Below, in pieces: positions 48,501 to 59,994 of a DNA stretch of 64,000 bases. The DNA lies in the NCBI GenBank assembly GCA_963682175.1, contig OY821786.1:20637501-20701500 (forward strand), read 5' to 3'. Under the pieces are notes generated by a model. The model was not told the origin of the DNA. It saw only the letters and a program-made list of their open reading frames with translations, and searched no databases. Numbering within the stretch: position 1 is the first letter of the stretch; each line of letters starts with the position of its first letter. The translations under genes and the position numbers were made by a program. The DNA comes from Triglochin maritima. Its lineage: Eukaryota; Streptophyta; Magnoliopsida; Alismatales; Juncaginaceae.

Positions 48501-48628
48501 TTTTTGTGTCTCTTCTTCTCAAACATGTTTATTCCTGAAACTTAAACATAAAACTCATTCGATATCATTGCTTAGGTTCAAAATAGAGGATATAAGACAT
48601 GAATATACGTATGATATGATGTCAATCA
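45532..48628 (-). mobile_element. Solo LTR of an Athila-like element in CACTA-1
   Basis: Starts TGACGTGTTC and ends GATGTCAATCA on the plus strand, flanked by GTAGC at 45527-45531 and 48629-48633. It has lost its interior by LTR-LTR recombination. It contains a second solo LTR. A degenerate palindrome pair is at 48221-48259. Confidence 0.88.
45684..47225 (-). mobile_element. Solo LTR nested in the previous solo LTR
   Basis: 1542 bp, plus strand TGATTGAACG...GATGTCAATCA, flanked by ACTAG at 45679-45683 and 47226-47230. It is an Athila-like LTR with an antisense TATA region near 46690 and a palindrome pair at 46820-46860. Confidence 0.9.
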
Positions 48629-49167
48629 GTAGCCGACGTCTCTACCTTTAAATAACCCAAAAAATACATTACGGCCTATAGTAGGCATTGAACCTGTACA
48701 TTAATCAACCATCTTAAGCCCAAGTTGCCCAATACCCCAAGTGTCAATCTTTTGACCATTAAATATGTATATCCCACTTGCATTTGGTAGTATGGTACCC
48801 AACTCTTATTTAGATAGATGTAAAGGAGTTGTGGAGTACATCAACCCCACCAACCAAAAATCTTTATTCGATGTGGGACTAAACTACAACACCTATGATA
48901 GGCGTCAGTGTTATATTAGGCCAACGTCTATACACCCTATAGACGTCGGCCGATTAAATCACCGACGCCTATTTCTCTATATAGACGTCTGCTCCACAAA
49001 GATTGACGTCTATACACCTTATAGACGTTGGCCTACTATAACACTGATGCCTATTTTTCCGTATAGGCGTTGGTTACAGTCATACCTGATGTCTATAATG
49101 CTAGGTGACGTTCGTTTAGGAATCCAACGTATATATCGTGACACATATTCTTTATTTTGCACTAGTG

Positions 49168-49586
49168 AACGGTTATATAGTTGTTGGGTTTAATGGGCCA
49201 GCCCGACATGGTTAAGCACTGGCCCGCCTGGGCCCGTGAAGCTAATCATGCCACGATTAGCATTTGACATGGCCAGCTTGGCGGGCCTGAGTCATGGTGG
49301 GCTGGGCCGACCCAACCCAGTTAGAAACAAGAATTCATAGGAACTTGTAGGTCACCAAATGAATGAATAATATACAAAAACAACATCAACTAGAGAAATA
49401 GGAACCAAACACATGCAAAATCGATAGCACCTATAATATTTTGAAATAAGAACATACAAAACCATAGTGAGATATGACATACTTACATTTATGGTTGCAA
49501 GAATATGTAGGAGAGGTGAAAAGAACATTATGTACAATCGCAACAAATGATGACACCTATAGAAGGAAAGGAAATTTGTGATTTAG
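49168..49586. other. Right part of the hAT-like repeat and unassigned DNA
   Basis: AACGGTTATATAGTTGTTGG at 49168-49187 is the inverted partner of 45336-45355. GGCCCG/CGGGCC-rich sequence follows at 49197-49320, as in hAT ends. Nothing is recognised in 49330-49586. Confidence 0.4.
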
Positions 49587-52500
49587 CACTACAAGAGAGC
49601 TAGGATTCACTGACGGACAATAATCGTCGGTGTACATATCCATCCATCGGTGATAACCTACACCGACGGAAAAACATCCGTCGGAGGTGAAGGCGTCGGT
49701 GTACAGTATCATAGACGGATGCACTGGCGGACAAGCGTCGCCAGAATAGTTTTTGGTGCCAATTTTCCTGACGGATCAACACCGGCGGGGCATCCGTCCG
49801 TGTACTAGTCCGACGGAACAATCCGTCGGTGTAGGGACACCGACCTATAAATTCGTAGGTTGTTATCCGACGAATGAGAATATATACCGACGGATATCTA
49901 CCGCCAGTGTACGTATCGTTGATGTTCTCCGACGGATATACGTCGGTGTATTGAAAAGTGAACTTTGTTTACATTGACGGATATCCGTCGGTGTAAGATC
50001 CTCCCAGAATTCGAAAAAAGCCAATTGACTCTTCCTGAATTTCAGCTTTCCCTGTTCAAAGAAAATCAAATGGCTTCCATTCATTCACAATAACACAAAC
50101 ATTCACACATCCATTCATATATATTCATGAACTCAATTCAAAACCAAACAAGTCATAAAACATTCATTCATTCAAAAATGAGTTTGATTCATTCATTTTA
50201 TACATGATAAAAGTAACAGATTAAATGTAACGACTAAGTCGTCAAACCTCCCGTCCCTGCTCCTCCTGCAGGCCCGTGATTGTCAACTCGTCTCGCTGAT
50301 GACAGCGGTGTGCAAAGAGGGGTGATATTGTGATCCTACACATTATAAACATTATAAATTATTTGACATAAACCAATAAAATACTAAATCATATATCGAA
50401 TCCGTAATACAAGATCGACCTTATGATACAAATTGAATTGCGAAAAACAATCCTAAAACCAACAATGAATCTTCAAGCCAACATTGTAACTGAAATCAAA
50501 TTTCAAACCACTAAATCGAGTACCCCTAAATCGAAAGCCTAAAGTAAACCAGAATTTACGAATCTTAAATCAATTCGTAAACCTAGAATTTTATAAGATT
50601 TGGACAGAACCTCCCCTATAATTTTGATATTGAATTTTTAAAAATCCTGTATTGACAAGAATATGGTTTACAACAATAGCATACACAACCACTTCATACA
50701 CATCACACACATCATATATATCCAATACATTATTTTATTAATGCAAATTCTAACAAATCAAGCTTCGCATTAAGTTTAATCTAACATTAAATCATATAAA
50801 ATTTCAAACTAATCATACTAATCTAGTTTAAATTATACAAATTATCTATATCAATCATACAAAGGTAAATACAACCTAATTCAAATCATATACATCTAAC
50901 AAATTGTCGACAAAATACAATTTCTAAACCAATAAAATTTGACATTCATTTCAATCTAACATTAAGTCATATAAAATTTCAAATTAATCATAAAAATCTA
51001 CATTAGATTCAAATTACATTCATATATATATATATATATCAATTACGATTATTATTTTTAAAAGATTCGAAAAATCAGAAACATTTCCAAAAAATAAAAA
51101 CAAACAATTGAGTGAGTTGTTGGAGTGGTATATGGTGGTTGTGTGGAGTGGTTTATGTTAGGATCTATGACCCTCTAATCGATGGATAAATGCGGAATTA
51201 AAAATAATTATCGAAGGATTAAGGAAGAGACAATTGCAAACCACAAAAATGACGATGCCGGAGTTTAGAGAGGTTCGGTACCCACACCCGGGTCCTAGTC
51301 CTCCTCGCAATCCTCGCTCGATCCCCCGAGCCTCGCTTACGGTTTGAGAATTGGATATGATATGGAATTGGATATGCAAGTGGTGAAGTTTAGGCTTGAG
51401 TGTTGAAGAATAAGCTTTGAAGGTTTGGGAATCGAGAGTACAAAGATAGTTGATGAATAGAAGGTGTTGTCTCTTGTTTTGTGTCTCTAGAGTGGTGTTT
51501 ATATAGGCTTCAAAGCTTATAGATCCGTTGGAGAGTTGGTGGTGAATGGACCAATGAGAAAGCAAGATGTGACTTAAGCTCGGCCAGAAATCGAGACAGA
51601 TTCGATCGACCGTTATCCACACGGTAGTCCGAAACATTGGTCTGAACTAAGAACTCAGTTGACCGATTAAGTATCGGATCACCGTTTACCAACCTGTAGT
51701 AGCTTTTATCTATTTAGCCCTAATTAAATTCGGGTCACCGTTCCAAGGTGGACAGTAGAATTGATTGGACTCTGATCTACTCAAGTTCGGTTGATCGTGT
51801 ATACTTCGGTAGACCGAAGTAGCACGGGTATTCCGCTGACAATGCGTGGGAAATTGTTTAACGGTCAAGTGTCATGTTTAAATATCCGTTGGGCTTCTAA
51901 AGCCAATATGGATTCGGTAGACCGAAGTGTGTGCGGTCGTCCGAAGTAGGTCATGTTAATTAGGCTCTAGGGACTTGATTTGAATGCGACCGTTGGAGCA
52001 AAGTCCAAAGCCGATCCAGGGCTATTCGGTCGATCGAAGGTGTTTCGGTCTTCCGTAGGGGCAATTCCAGAGAACACCTAAGTTTCATTGTTGGGAAGTA
52101 TTCGGTTATCCGATAGGTGTTCGGTGGACCGAACTCGGTAGATTTCGGATAACCGAAATAGGTTCGGTTTACCGAGAAATGACGGGACAAAATCCTCGTG
52201 CTAAGGTTTACATAAAATCCTATGGACTCAATAAATATAAAGTTACATGTCTTGGTCCAAAGCTTTGATTACAAGTCTTGAGTCTTGATGTCCTTGTCCA
52301 AATGCTCATCTCCTTGATTGTCTTGATCAACCTATTAAGATGATTGCAAGTATACCAATATATATGCCATGCATGTAATCTTGATTGCTCACTTTGATTG
52401 ATTAGGTTGATTGATTTAAGATTAGTTTAATTAATCATCAAAATTAATATAGATTAAGGCCAAAAAACCAACAGTTTATGGTGGTGGAGGGGAGTGAGGC

Positions 52501-53613
52501 GGTTGTGGGGGTTGTGGTGGTCAGGGTTTCTTCGTGGTGGGTCAGATTTGTGGTGGAGAGGGTTAGGCTAGGGTTTGGTGGTAGGGGTGGTGGATGAGGC
52601 ACTAGGATTGTGTGGGGGGTTGGGCTAGGGAGGTGCTAGGGTCGGGTTGGGCATTAGGATGGTGATCGTGTCGGGGCGGGTGGGGGATGTGTGAAGGTTA
52701 GAGGATGGTCAGGGCGATTGGGAGGAGGAGGAGGTCGGGGTGGTGGTGGGGAGGAGGGTCGGTCGTGGTGGGAGGTGTTACTAGAGAGGAGGCAAGCGTG
52801 GAGGTGAGGAGAGGAGGAGGCGCTCGCGGAGGAGACGACCGACGACGGTGGAGCGACGAGCGGAGCTGCACGCGGCGGACGTGGGGCGGTGGCAGGTAGG
52901 GTTTTTTTTGTGTTGGAGAAGAAAGGAAATGGAAGGTATGTCCGACTCGGGCTCCTGATAAAAATCTACACCGACGGAAGTTATTCGTCGGTGTCGTAGC
53001 CCAAGAAACAATCAAATTTTGAAATTATCTCCGACGGATCTTATCCGTTGGAGTTTTGAAGAAGAAGTACACCGACGACCTTTATCCATCGGAGTACGTT
53101 GTTGCGAGAAAAGTTCTCGACACCTGTGTGTTTCTTAAGCAAAAACCTACACCGATGGTTTCCTATCCGTCGGTGTAAAACCCTCAAATGGAAAATTTTG
53201 GTCCGACCGAAGTTCTCTGTCGGTGTTATTATTAATTTTTGTCGATGTAATGGCTTAATTTTCAAAGTTAAACTTCGACGGATAGAATCCGTTGGTGGTA
53301 TGAAGAAGAAGTACACCGACGACCATTATCAGTCGGTGTTAATGAACTCGTCCGTCGGAGTACGTTCTTGCGTAAAACGTTTTTCAAGCCCGCATGTTCC
53401 TTCAGGGAAAACCTACACCGACGGATTCTATCCGTCGGTGTAGGACCCTCAAATGGAAATTTTAGTCTGATCAAAGTTATCCGTCGGTGTTATTATTAAG
53501 TTCCGTCGGTGGTACTAAAGTCCGACGGAATGGTATATCCATCGGTGTTACATACCCTACATTGACGGATGGCAGATATATATCCGTCAGTGATTCCCAT
53601 ATTTCTAGTAGTG
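49587..53613. mobile_element. CACTA-2: non-autonomous CACTA element with a Copia solo LTR
   Basis: Left end CACTACAAGAGAGCTAGG, right end (complement) CACTACTAGAAATATGGG, 3-bp duplication TAG at 49584-49586 and 53614-53616. Both subterminal regions (49610-49990 and 52970-53600) are packed with TCCGTCGGTGTA and its complement, the usual transposase-binding type repeats. The middle has a GC-rich stretch (52490-52920) with no credible protein. No transposase is present. Confidence 0.92.
51156..52473 (-). mobile_element. Copia-type solo LTR in CACTA-2
   Basis: 1318 bp from TGTTAGGATC to AACCAACA, flanked by GTTTA at 51151-51155 and 52474-52478. On the minus strand it starts TGTTGGTTTTTTGGCC and has a TATATAAA box near 51500, which sets the orientation. 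Thirteen or so CGGTNNACCG dyads lie at 51600-52175, directly upstream of that TATA box. Confidence 0.9.
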
Positions 53614-53616
53614 TAG

Positions 53617-54400
53617 AAAGAAAGAAAAAAGTTGCTACCAACCGTTGTGTGTTGGTTATTTGTGTTAATTACAACACAATCCCCTCAACCATTTTAAAAC
53701 TCTTTAGAAATAGTTGGCCAAAAAAATCTAATTAAGAATAGTGAAAAACAAACTCTTCACCTTGGACTTTTCTCCCGAATACTCTATTTATTTCATCAAT
53801 TTGTTTAAAGATCAAGATGTGGTATTTTCCAAAGTGATGATCGACTAGGCCATAGACCGAGTTCGACTCCGATATCTTGATTGTACCGAGTCTTTAACCA
53901 AATAGTTAGGCTACTCGTATCTTGGGAGCAAACTATCAGTGAACCTTGTGTGAATGAACTAGTGGAATCTGATTTGAGGACAATACCATTTGCTACATTG
54001 TTCCATCACATGCTTTTTCCTTCCTAAATTTATTTTCTTGGCTCTTTGGCGTTAACCATGCAAATTATGATGATATAATCATACCAATCTTAATCACAAC
54101 TTGCGTTAAACACATTTCATGCATTTCACATATACTTGTATTGAGCATACTTCTATCTTAGTAGGTGACCAAGACTCAATGAGAAAGTGAATGAAGTCAA
54201 GACATAGAATCAAGCTTTTGAAAACATGTAATTTTACTTTACTTGTGTAGGAATCTTTGTCAAATTGAGCAAAATTTTGGGATATCCATCCACACTCACT
54301 CTAAACTCCATCTAGAAGTGAAACACTGATTCTCACTTTATTTGGACTTCAATAGATGGCTCAAACCTTAACCAGAAAACCACCAAACTCAACTTCAGCC
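53617..54400. other. Unassigned sequence
   Basis: About 780 bp right of CACTA-2, AT-rich, with no repeat match in the window, no long frame and no terminal repeat that I can pair. Confidence 0.45.
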
Positions 54401-54409
54401 TGCCTGTGC

Positions 54410-54830
54410 AGACTGGTCGACCAAAACTTGAGTTCCGTCCAACTGTATGTTAATAACAACTCTTTGGTTAAACGGTCGACCATGCTAACGATTTCGTCCG
54501 ATCGTTCTTTGGTTTTCAAATTTCCATTTACGTCTATTTTCAAGATTGCATTTTTACAAATTTGGACTTCAACCCTTAGGTCGACCGAACCCATGCCTAG
54601 TAGTCGACAGAATCAGACCCAAAATTGGACAATAATATTTCTTGAAACCATCCAACCATTTTTGCCTTAACGGTCGGCCGATTATTTATCTAATGTCCAA
54701 TATTCATACTCTCAATTTACATTGTGTTGGTCCGACTGATTTACCTATTCGTCTGACCGTTAACTTACAACTTAAGCGAACAGTCGAACCATATTGACGA
54801 AATGGTCGACCGATTGGCACCCGACTAGCA
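54410..54830. repeat. CGGTCGACC dyad array, unassigned element
   Basis: Copies include TGGTCGACCA, ACGGTCGACC, TAGGTCGACC, ACGGTCGGCCG and ATGGTCGACCG, spaced roughly 30-80 bp. A TATA-like CTTATATACC follows at about 54839. The arrangement resembles the LTR arrays elsewhere, but I found no LTR boundaries. Confidence 0.6.
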
Positions 54831-54859
54831 AATCACATTCTTATATACCTTTCTGTTTA

Positions 54860-55671
54860 AACATTGCTTTGACATTTTCTAATTCTGAAAAGGAAATTTG
54901 TTAAGAAATGCCGACAATTATTTCAGAAGCATCTCGTGTCTTGTGATGTTGAATGCTTCTCCTTTTATTATGTGTTTTAAGTGGATGTGACTATCATTGT
55001 TTCATAGGTTTGTGAATGTGATTTCTAACTGCATTTATGCATTTATTCTGTCAACAAAAAATAAATTAAGTTGGTTATGGTGTTGGACGTTTGCAATGGA
55101 ATTTGTGTTTATAAATATCAAAGTTTCCACATGTTTTTACTAATTGTAAACGATCCATCAATAGTATCCTCTCATCTTATGACATGTAATTAAATTTTAT
55201 TAGAATTAAACGTTTGCCATATCTAACAAAGATATATAAGAGCTCGTAATTAAAACTTATTTTTGACCGTACGTGGTCACTCTACAAAGTCCCAGATGTC
55301 CATCCCCCTCTAACAACCGATGCAATGGTTGGATAGACTGCACCCTTGCCCTTTTTTCAAAGTCTCCATCACCTCCACTGGGAGTTGATTGGGAGGACGT
55401 TTAGGGGTGGGAGCGTAGCTGATGCCCGAACGAGGAAGAGCTTGATTTTAGATTTCAGGGTCTGGCTTCTTCTTCTTTGATGTGTTTTTCTCTTGCATAG
55501 TTGCATGTCTCTAAGCATAGCCAGTTTTACTCGGATTCTTTTTTTTTGTTATCGTTTATTTTAAGAAGGCTTCACTTTTTAATTTATAATTAATTCTATG
55601 AGGTTTTGATTTTAGTTAGTATTTTCTTTGTAATTTATTTTGATTTCTTTTTGTTTTTTAGCGATTCACGG
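54860..55671. other. Unassigned sequence before the TRIM
   Basis: About 800 bp, AT-rich with a T-rich run near 55535. No frame or repeat is recognised. Confidence 0.45.
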
Positions 55672-56002
55672 TGTTAGAGAATAGTTCAACATCGGTTAAT
55701 CTAAGGATTTTCTCCTGCGTTATAAGTTTTAGGGTCCTTCCACTCATAACCAATTAGTTTTGAGTCGATACTCGCACTTCAATATGGTATTAGAGCCTGA
55801 AATGTCCAACGGCTGGCTTGACACATCCACCATTGTTGTCATCCAAGCGTAGACACGGAAAAAATTAATCTCGATCACACGTGCAGGGGAGTGTTAGAGA
55901 ATAGTCTAACATCGGTTAATTTAAAGATTTTCTTCTAGATTATAAGTCGTAAGGTCCCTCTACTCATAACTAATTGGTTTTGAGTTGGGTAATCACACTT
56001 CA
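55672..56002 (+). mobile_element. TRIM (terminal-repeat retrotransposon in miniature)
   Basis: Direct repeats of about 110 bp (55672-55781 and 55892-56002) begin TGTTAGAGAATAGT and end CACACTTCA-like. TGGTATTAGAGC (55785-55796) is an initiator-Met primer site with one mismatch. GTGCAGGGGAG (55881-55891) is the polypurine tract. The interior is about 110 bp and carries no protein, so it needs enzymes from another element. The duplication is not clear: left flank CACGG, right flank AAAAACG. Confidence 0.85.
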
Positions 56003-57133
56003 AAAAACGTTCTTTTGATTTTTACTTCTATTGTTTCCCTATTGATAGGCTCCATATTGGTTATCGAATTTTTATTTTTTACCTCTAATATTGCCATGTC
56101 AAATTCTCTCCAAAATATAAACAGGCAACTCAAAGGAACAAAATAACTTAAATTTAATAACATAACAAAGTGAATATTTTTTTATTGTGGTCCAATATGT
56201 TGTTTCCTTGCTGAGGTAGTGACAGTTAATTGTATTTGACCGCTTTTGAGGTCGAAATGACCAGCAACTTTTACGTGTTTTGTTTTGACGGCTTTTGAGG
56301 TCGAAATGACGTTCTTTTGTCAAATTCGGATTATTTCTTATGGTTTGAGCTATATTTTAGTTTTGGTTGTGGAACAAATTGTTTGCTGTTTGTTTTGTTG
56401 TCAAATTCCGATGATTTCCTTTCGTTTGTGTTTTTTCGGTTTTGTTTATTTTTGTGTCCTTCATTTTTCCCCAACCACCTAACCATCCATATTGTCCTTT
56501 TTTTCTCCGAGTTGGTGACTCATCTACTCCAAATTTATTTAAGTCAAATATTCTTTTCGAGGCTTTCAAGCTTAAACATTCTACTTGTGATTGTTTTGTT
56601 TAGATTACCATTCCCAAACCACATTATTACGATCCTATAACTATTTAAATTTAATCTGGGTTTGATTTCGTTTTAACCATATGATTTCGGCAGTTTACTT
56701 TTCCCCATCAAGTATTTTAATTTTTCTTGCGTTTGTTTGGCATACTTGACCATCTTAATTCACTTATGCATATTGAATTGGAAGTTAGGTAGCTCCATTT
56801 TATGTATTCTGATAAAACCAGCGTATTATCACTTATTCATATTTTTCTCAGAGTATGTTTTGTTGAAGTATTAGTATTCTCAAACATCATTATTATCCGG
56901 CTAATTTTTTATATATATTTTTTAAAATTAGTGTTCTTCCCAACCAAGAAAATTGATTTATCTTACCATCTATTTTGTTATATATTGACCTTTAAACCCT
57001 TGTCGTTACTTATTGGTCAGAGATGGAAGATTCACAATGAACCAAAAAAAGAAAAATCCTTGAAAGATGAATTTCAGTACATTATCATCGAGCTATCCGA
57101 GTATGCATACAAAGATATTTAGGAGACCTTGAG
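56003..57133. other. Unassigned AT-rich sequence
   Basis: About 1.1 kb. A short inexact direct repeat (GACGGCTTTTGAGGTCGAAATGAC and a near copy within 56240-56310) is visible. Frames of 60-107 codons are hydrophobic by base composition only. Confidence 0.45.
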
Positions 57134-57744
57134 TGTAATGACCCAAACCTTTGTAATGGATTAATGGTGATTAGGGTGCTAATTGGAGTGATTTGCATGG
57201 GAGTTGGGGGAAGGAATAGTGGAGGCATGGGTTGAGGTGAGAGAAATGGGGTTGCTGTCACTGTTGCTATCGTTGTTGCTGTGGTTGCTACTGTTGTTGT
57301 TGCTGTTGCTGTGCTGTTGGTGAGGTGTTGAGAGACGTGGGAGGCTTGGGTTGAGGTGATGGTTGGTTGCAATAAGAGGATACCCACACTTTCTCCGTTT
57401 CTTTTCTTCTTCACAAACCTTCTCCTTCCTTTCAACCACCTCTCTCTCTCTCCCTCAGTTTCACTTTCACCGGAGGCGAGCTTGGAAGATGGCGGAGTCG
57501 CAGGCTTGGCGCGTGTGGAGGTTGACGCGAGGAGGAGGAGGACGTGCGTGAGGTCGTGGTCTCGAGGTGCCGTCGTGATAGGTTCGGTGTTCTTCGTCGT
57601 TCTTCAAGTGAGGTATGCCAAGTTCTTGCATTAGAGGCCTTAGTGATCACCCACGTTGGGGTGATGTTTTGGTGGGTCGCGGGAGGTCGGAGACCTCGCC
57701 GGCGACGTGTCTGGGCGTCAAACCTCGGCTGGCGCGAGGTTGAA

Positions 57745-58235
57745 GACGTCTGTCGGTCGACCGGGTCCCTTGGACGGTCGACCGAGCGTAGTGTTTTTAG
57801 TCTGCCTGTCGTGTTTCGGTCGACCGTGTCCTTGTGTTCGGTCGACCGTAACTTTAGTGTACCGGTAGGATATTCGTTTTCGGTCGACCGTTTGATGACA
57901 TAGAGAATAGTAGGTTGACCCTGTAAGTTTTCGGTCGACCGAGACCCCTGAGTCGGTCGACCGATAGATTTGATTTGAGCATTGACCAGACTCCGGATTT
58001 TGACCTCGTTCGGTCGACCGGTTTTAGACCTTCGGTAGACCGTTGGGATTTATGTGTTGCGCAAATAGTTCGACCGTGACAAACGCTTTGGTCGACCGAT
58101 TCCCTTGTGGAAACGGTCGACCGAGTTGTCACTTTCGGTCGACCGATTCCCTTGTGGAAGCGGTCGACCGGTTGTCACTTCGGTTGACCGAATTCCCTTG
58201 AGGAAAACGGTCGACCGTGTCTCTTTCGGTCGACC
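57745..58235 (+). repeat. CGGTCGACCG dyad array in the Gy-4 LTR
   Basis: About sixteen copies, mostly exact CGGTCGACCG, with spacing of about 20-40 bp. The first seven or so recur in the truncated 3' LTR at 60612-60750. Some copies sit in a longer repeat with TTCCCTTGTGGAA between dyads. Confidence 0.88.
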
Positions 58236-59123
58236 GTTTTGCACAGGACAGGATTCCTGGTTCCACTTAGGATGCCAACTCTGTCCACGGAACCCGTGTC
58301 CTCGCCTTGTGCGTGAGCCGGGAGGTGACGGTGGGCGCGTTATGCGAGCCTGCCCAGGGACCTCCGTGTGGAAGAATGTGGGTGTCCGGAACGCGTCACC
58401 TCCGTGTATGGATCGTGACTATATCTGGTGGATCGTTTGACTCGCGTTAGAGTAGCGGCCTGAGGGATTGCGGATCCCATTGCTTCAGCAACACGCAACT
58501 GCCGACGGGTGCAATGACTACCGGCCGATGGCTACGGAGGCACAGAGACTACCAGCCAGGATTGGCGACGGAGGTCCAGAGAGGTACCGGCCTATTGACG
58601 GCGACGGAGGTCGCGACCCTGCTCGTTGGAGCCGGAGTTGGTGTTGCACGTGGAGCTCGTTGACCCTGCGGACTTCGGTTCGGATCTGTCGATTGTCTGG
58701 CCTTGTGTGGCGGATATGTTCGACTGGCCTTGATGGTAGTTATTGCACGTGCCGTGCGGCCTGTGTGGCGGCGGTAGGGCCCCTGTGCGGTCTGTGTGGC
58801 GGCAGGGAGGATCGCGCGTAGCCTGTGTGGTTGCGGCGATGTACTGCCGATGATGTGTTCCGGCAGGTAGCTCGATTGGGCACCTATCGAGTGATATCCC
58901 GTGCGGTCTGTGTGGCGCCGGTTGTTGGACCGACCTGAGCGACGGCTCCGTTAGTGTGGTGGTGGTGGACCACGATGTATTCAGATCTGATTTCTACCTT
59001 GCGCGGAAGTGCGAACGCATCCTCACCGATCCCTTGGCTTGTGTAGTCGCGTGTGGGGATGTGTTGCGTATTGTCCGTTAGACCGTATGTGCCTACGGTA
59101 CGTCTCTACGGAGACCCGATGGT

Positions 59124-59331
59124 TGGACTGTGCGGCCTGTGTGGTGGCGGTGATGTTTGGACCGTGCGGCCTGTGTGGCGGCGGTGAGGTTGGACCGTGT
59201 GGCCTGTGTGGTACCGGTGTTTGTGGACTGTGCGGCCTGTGTGGCGACGGCGATGTTGCGGACCGTGAGGCCTGTGTGGCAGCGGTGGCGATTGTAGACC
59301 GCGGGGCCTGTGTGGCAGCGGAAACGATCGC
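59124..59331 (+). repeat. Minisatellite, 33-36 bp unit, six copies
   Basis: Units start at 59124, 59159, 59192, 59225, 59260 and 59296, with consensus GGACCGTGCGGCCTGTGTGG and a CGGCGGTGATGTT-like tail. Related single units occur at 58740-58830. The resulting CGLCG-rich reading frame is an artefact of the repeat. Confidence 0.85.
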
Positions 59332-59756
59332 GGGACGGATGTCCGGTTTGGCCCTTGGTGGCGTTGTTGTTTTACTGCTTTGTATTCCATGCCATGCTAT
59401 ACTAGTATGTTAGGGCATATAGGTGAGCTTATCATACGGGGTTTCCTTATGGAAACTCAGGCATTGTTGTTGCATCTTTTTCATGACCGCGTTAGGTTCC
59501 GGCGGGTGGTGACCGAGGGAGATTGCACGTTGGGACTGGATCCTGTCGTCTGCCTACTTTTAGGTTGTCGTGATTACATGTACCTTGTGTTTCGTGTTGT
59601 AATGTAATCACTCTTTTGACAAACTCGTATTGTATTATGGTGCACCAGACTTATTTATGTATTTCTTTCAGTAATGTCCCCACTCTTGATGGTTTGTCCA
59701 CGTGTTTCTTATGATTTAAAAAGTTTAAATTTCCCGCTGTTCGGGTATGTTACAAT

Positions 59757-59768
59757 TGGTATCAGAGC
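59757..59768 (+). other. Primer-binding site of Gy-4
   Basis: TGGTATCAGAGC, exact initiator tRNA-Met type, two bases after the LTR end. Confidence 0.9.
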
Positions 59769-59904
59769 GGTCGGTTCCTGTGCATTCTCTCGAAGAAATC
59801 ACCCTTGCGAGTAGTATAGCTTGATTTCTGCATTTCTATTAGTAGATCATGCATGCATCATTTAACTTGATTGTGGTTTTCTTGTTGTCGTGTTGCGTTT
59901 CCAT

Positions 59905-59994
59905 CTTCTCGGAGAGGTTCGGAAGGAGGACTTGGAGCTTCGAGGAGCAGCTTGTTGCGATTTCGAGGACGAAATCCTTTTAAGGAGGGTGGAT
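59905..59994 (+). pseudogene. Last codons of Gy-4 pol plus polypurine tract
   Basis: The frame contains FEDEILLRRVD directly before the LTR, the kind of C-terminal pol end seen in plant chromovirus-type gypsy elements, where the final pol codons overlap the polypurine tract (AAGGAGGGTGGAT, 59982-59994). Only about 30 codons survive. The family call is from memory of related elements. Confidence 0.55.

Larger units (their letters stand above)
45362..49167. mobile_element. CACTA-1: small non-autonomous CACTA element with nested solo LTRs
   Basis: Termini CACTAGTGCAGAAAAG and (complement) CACTAGTGCAAAATAAAG are flanked by the 3-bp duplication AAC (45359-45361 and 49168-49170). Subterminal copies of GACGTCTATA, TATAGACGTCGG and variants occur in both orientations. 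Without the inserted LTRs the element is only about 700 bp and has no transposase frame, so it depends on a transposase elsewhere. Confidence 0.9.
57134..59754 (+). repeat. Gy-4 5' LTR
   Basis: 2621 bp, TGTAATGACCC to TATGTTACA. It contains a (TTG)n-like GTTGTTGCTGTT stretch near 57240-57325, an array of exact CGGTCGACCG dyads (57745-58235) and a GC-rich minisatellite (59124-59331). The frames seen on either strand change with repeat content and are not genes. Confidence 0.82.

Noticed and set aside
52698..53015. Proline/arginine-rich frames in the GC-rich middle of CACTA-2
   Set aside because: They occur on both strands, have low complexity and run into the subterminal repeats. No protein family is recognisable.
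57179..57439. Ser/Asn/Thr-rich minus-strand frame repeated at 60040-60300
   Set aside because: It translates a GTTGTT-type simple repeat in the Gy-4 LTR, and its recurrence reflects the two LTRs.
57745..58235. Regular short palindromes considered as a CRISPR-like array
   Set aside because: Plant nuclear context, irregular spacing, non-unique spacers and location inside an LTR.
59009..59413. Cys/Gly-rich frame resembling a metallothionein-like protein
   Set aside because: The Cys-Gly-Leu-Cys-Gly pattern is the direct translation of the 33-36 bp minisatellite, and both strands are open.
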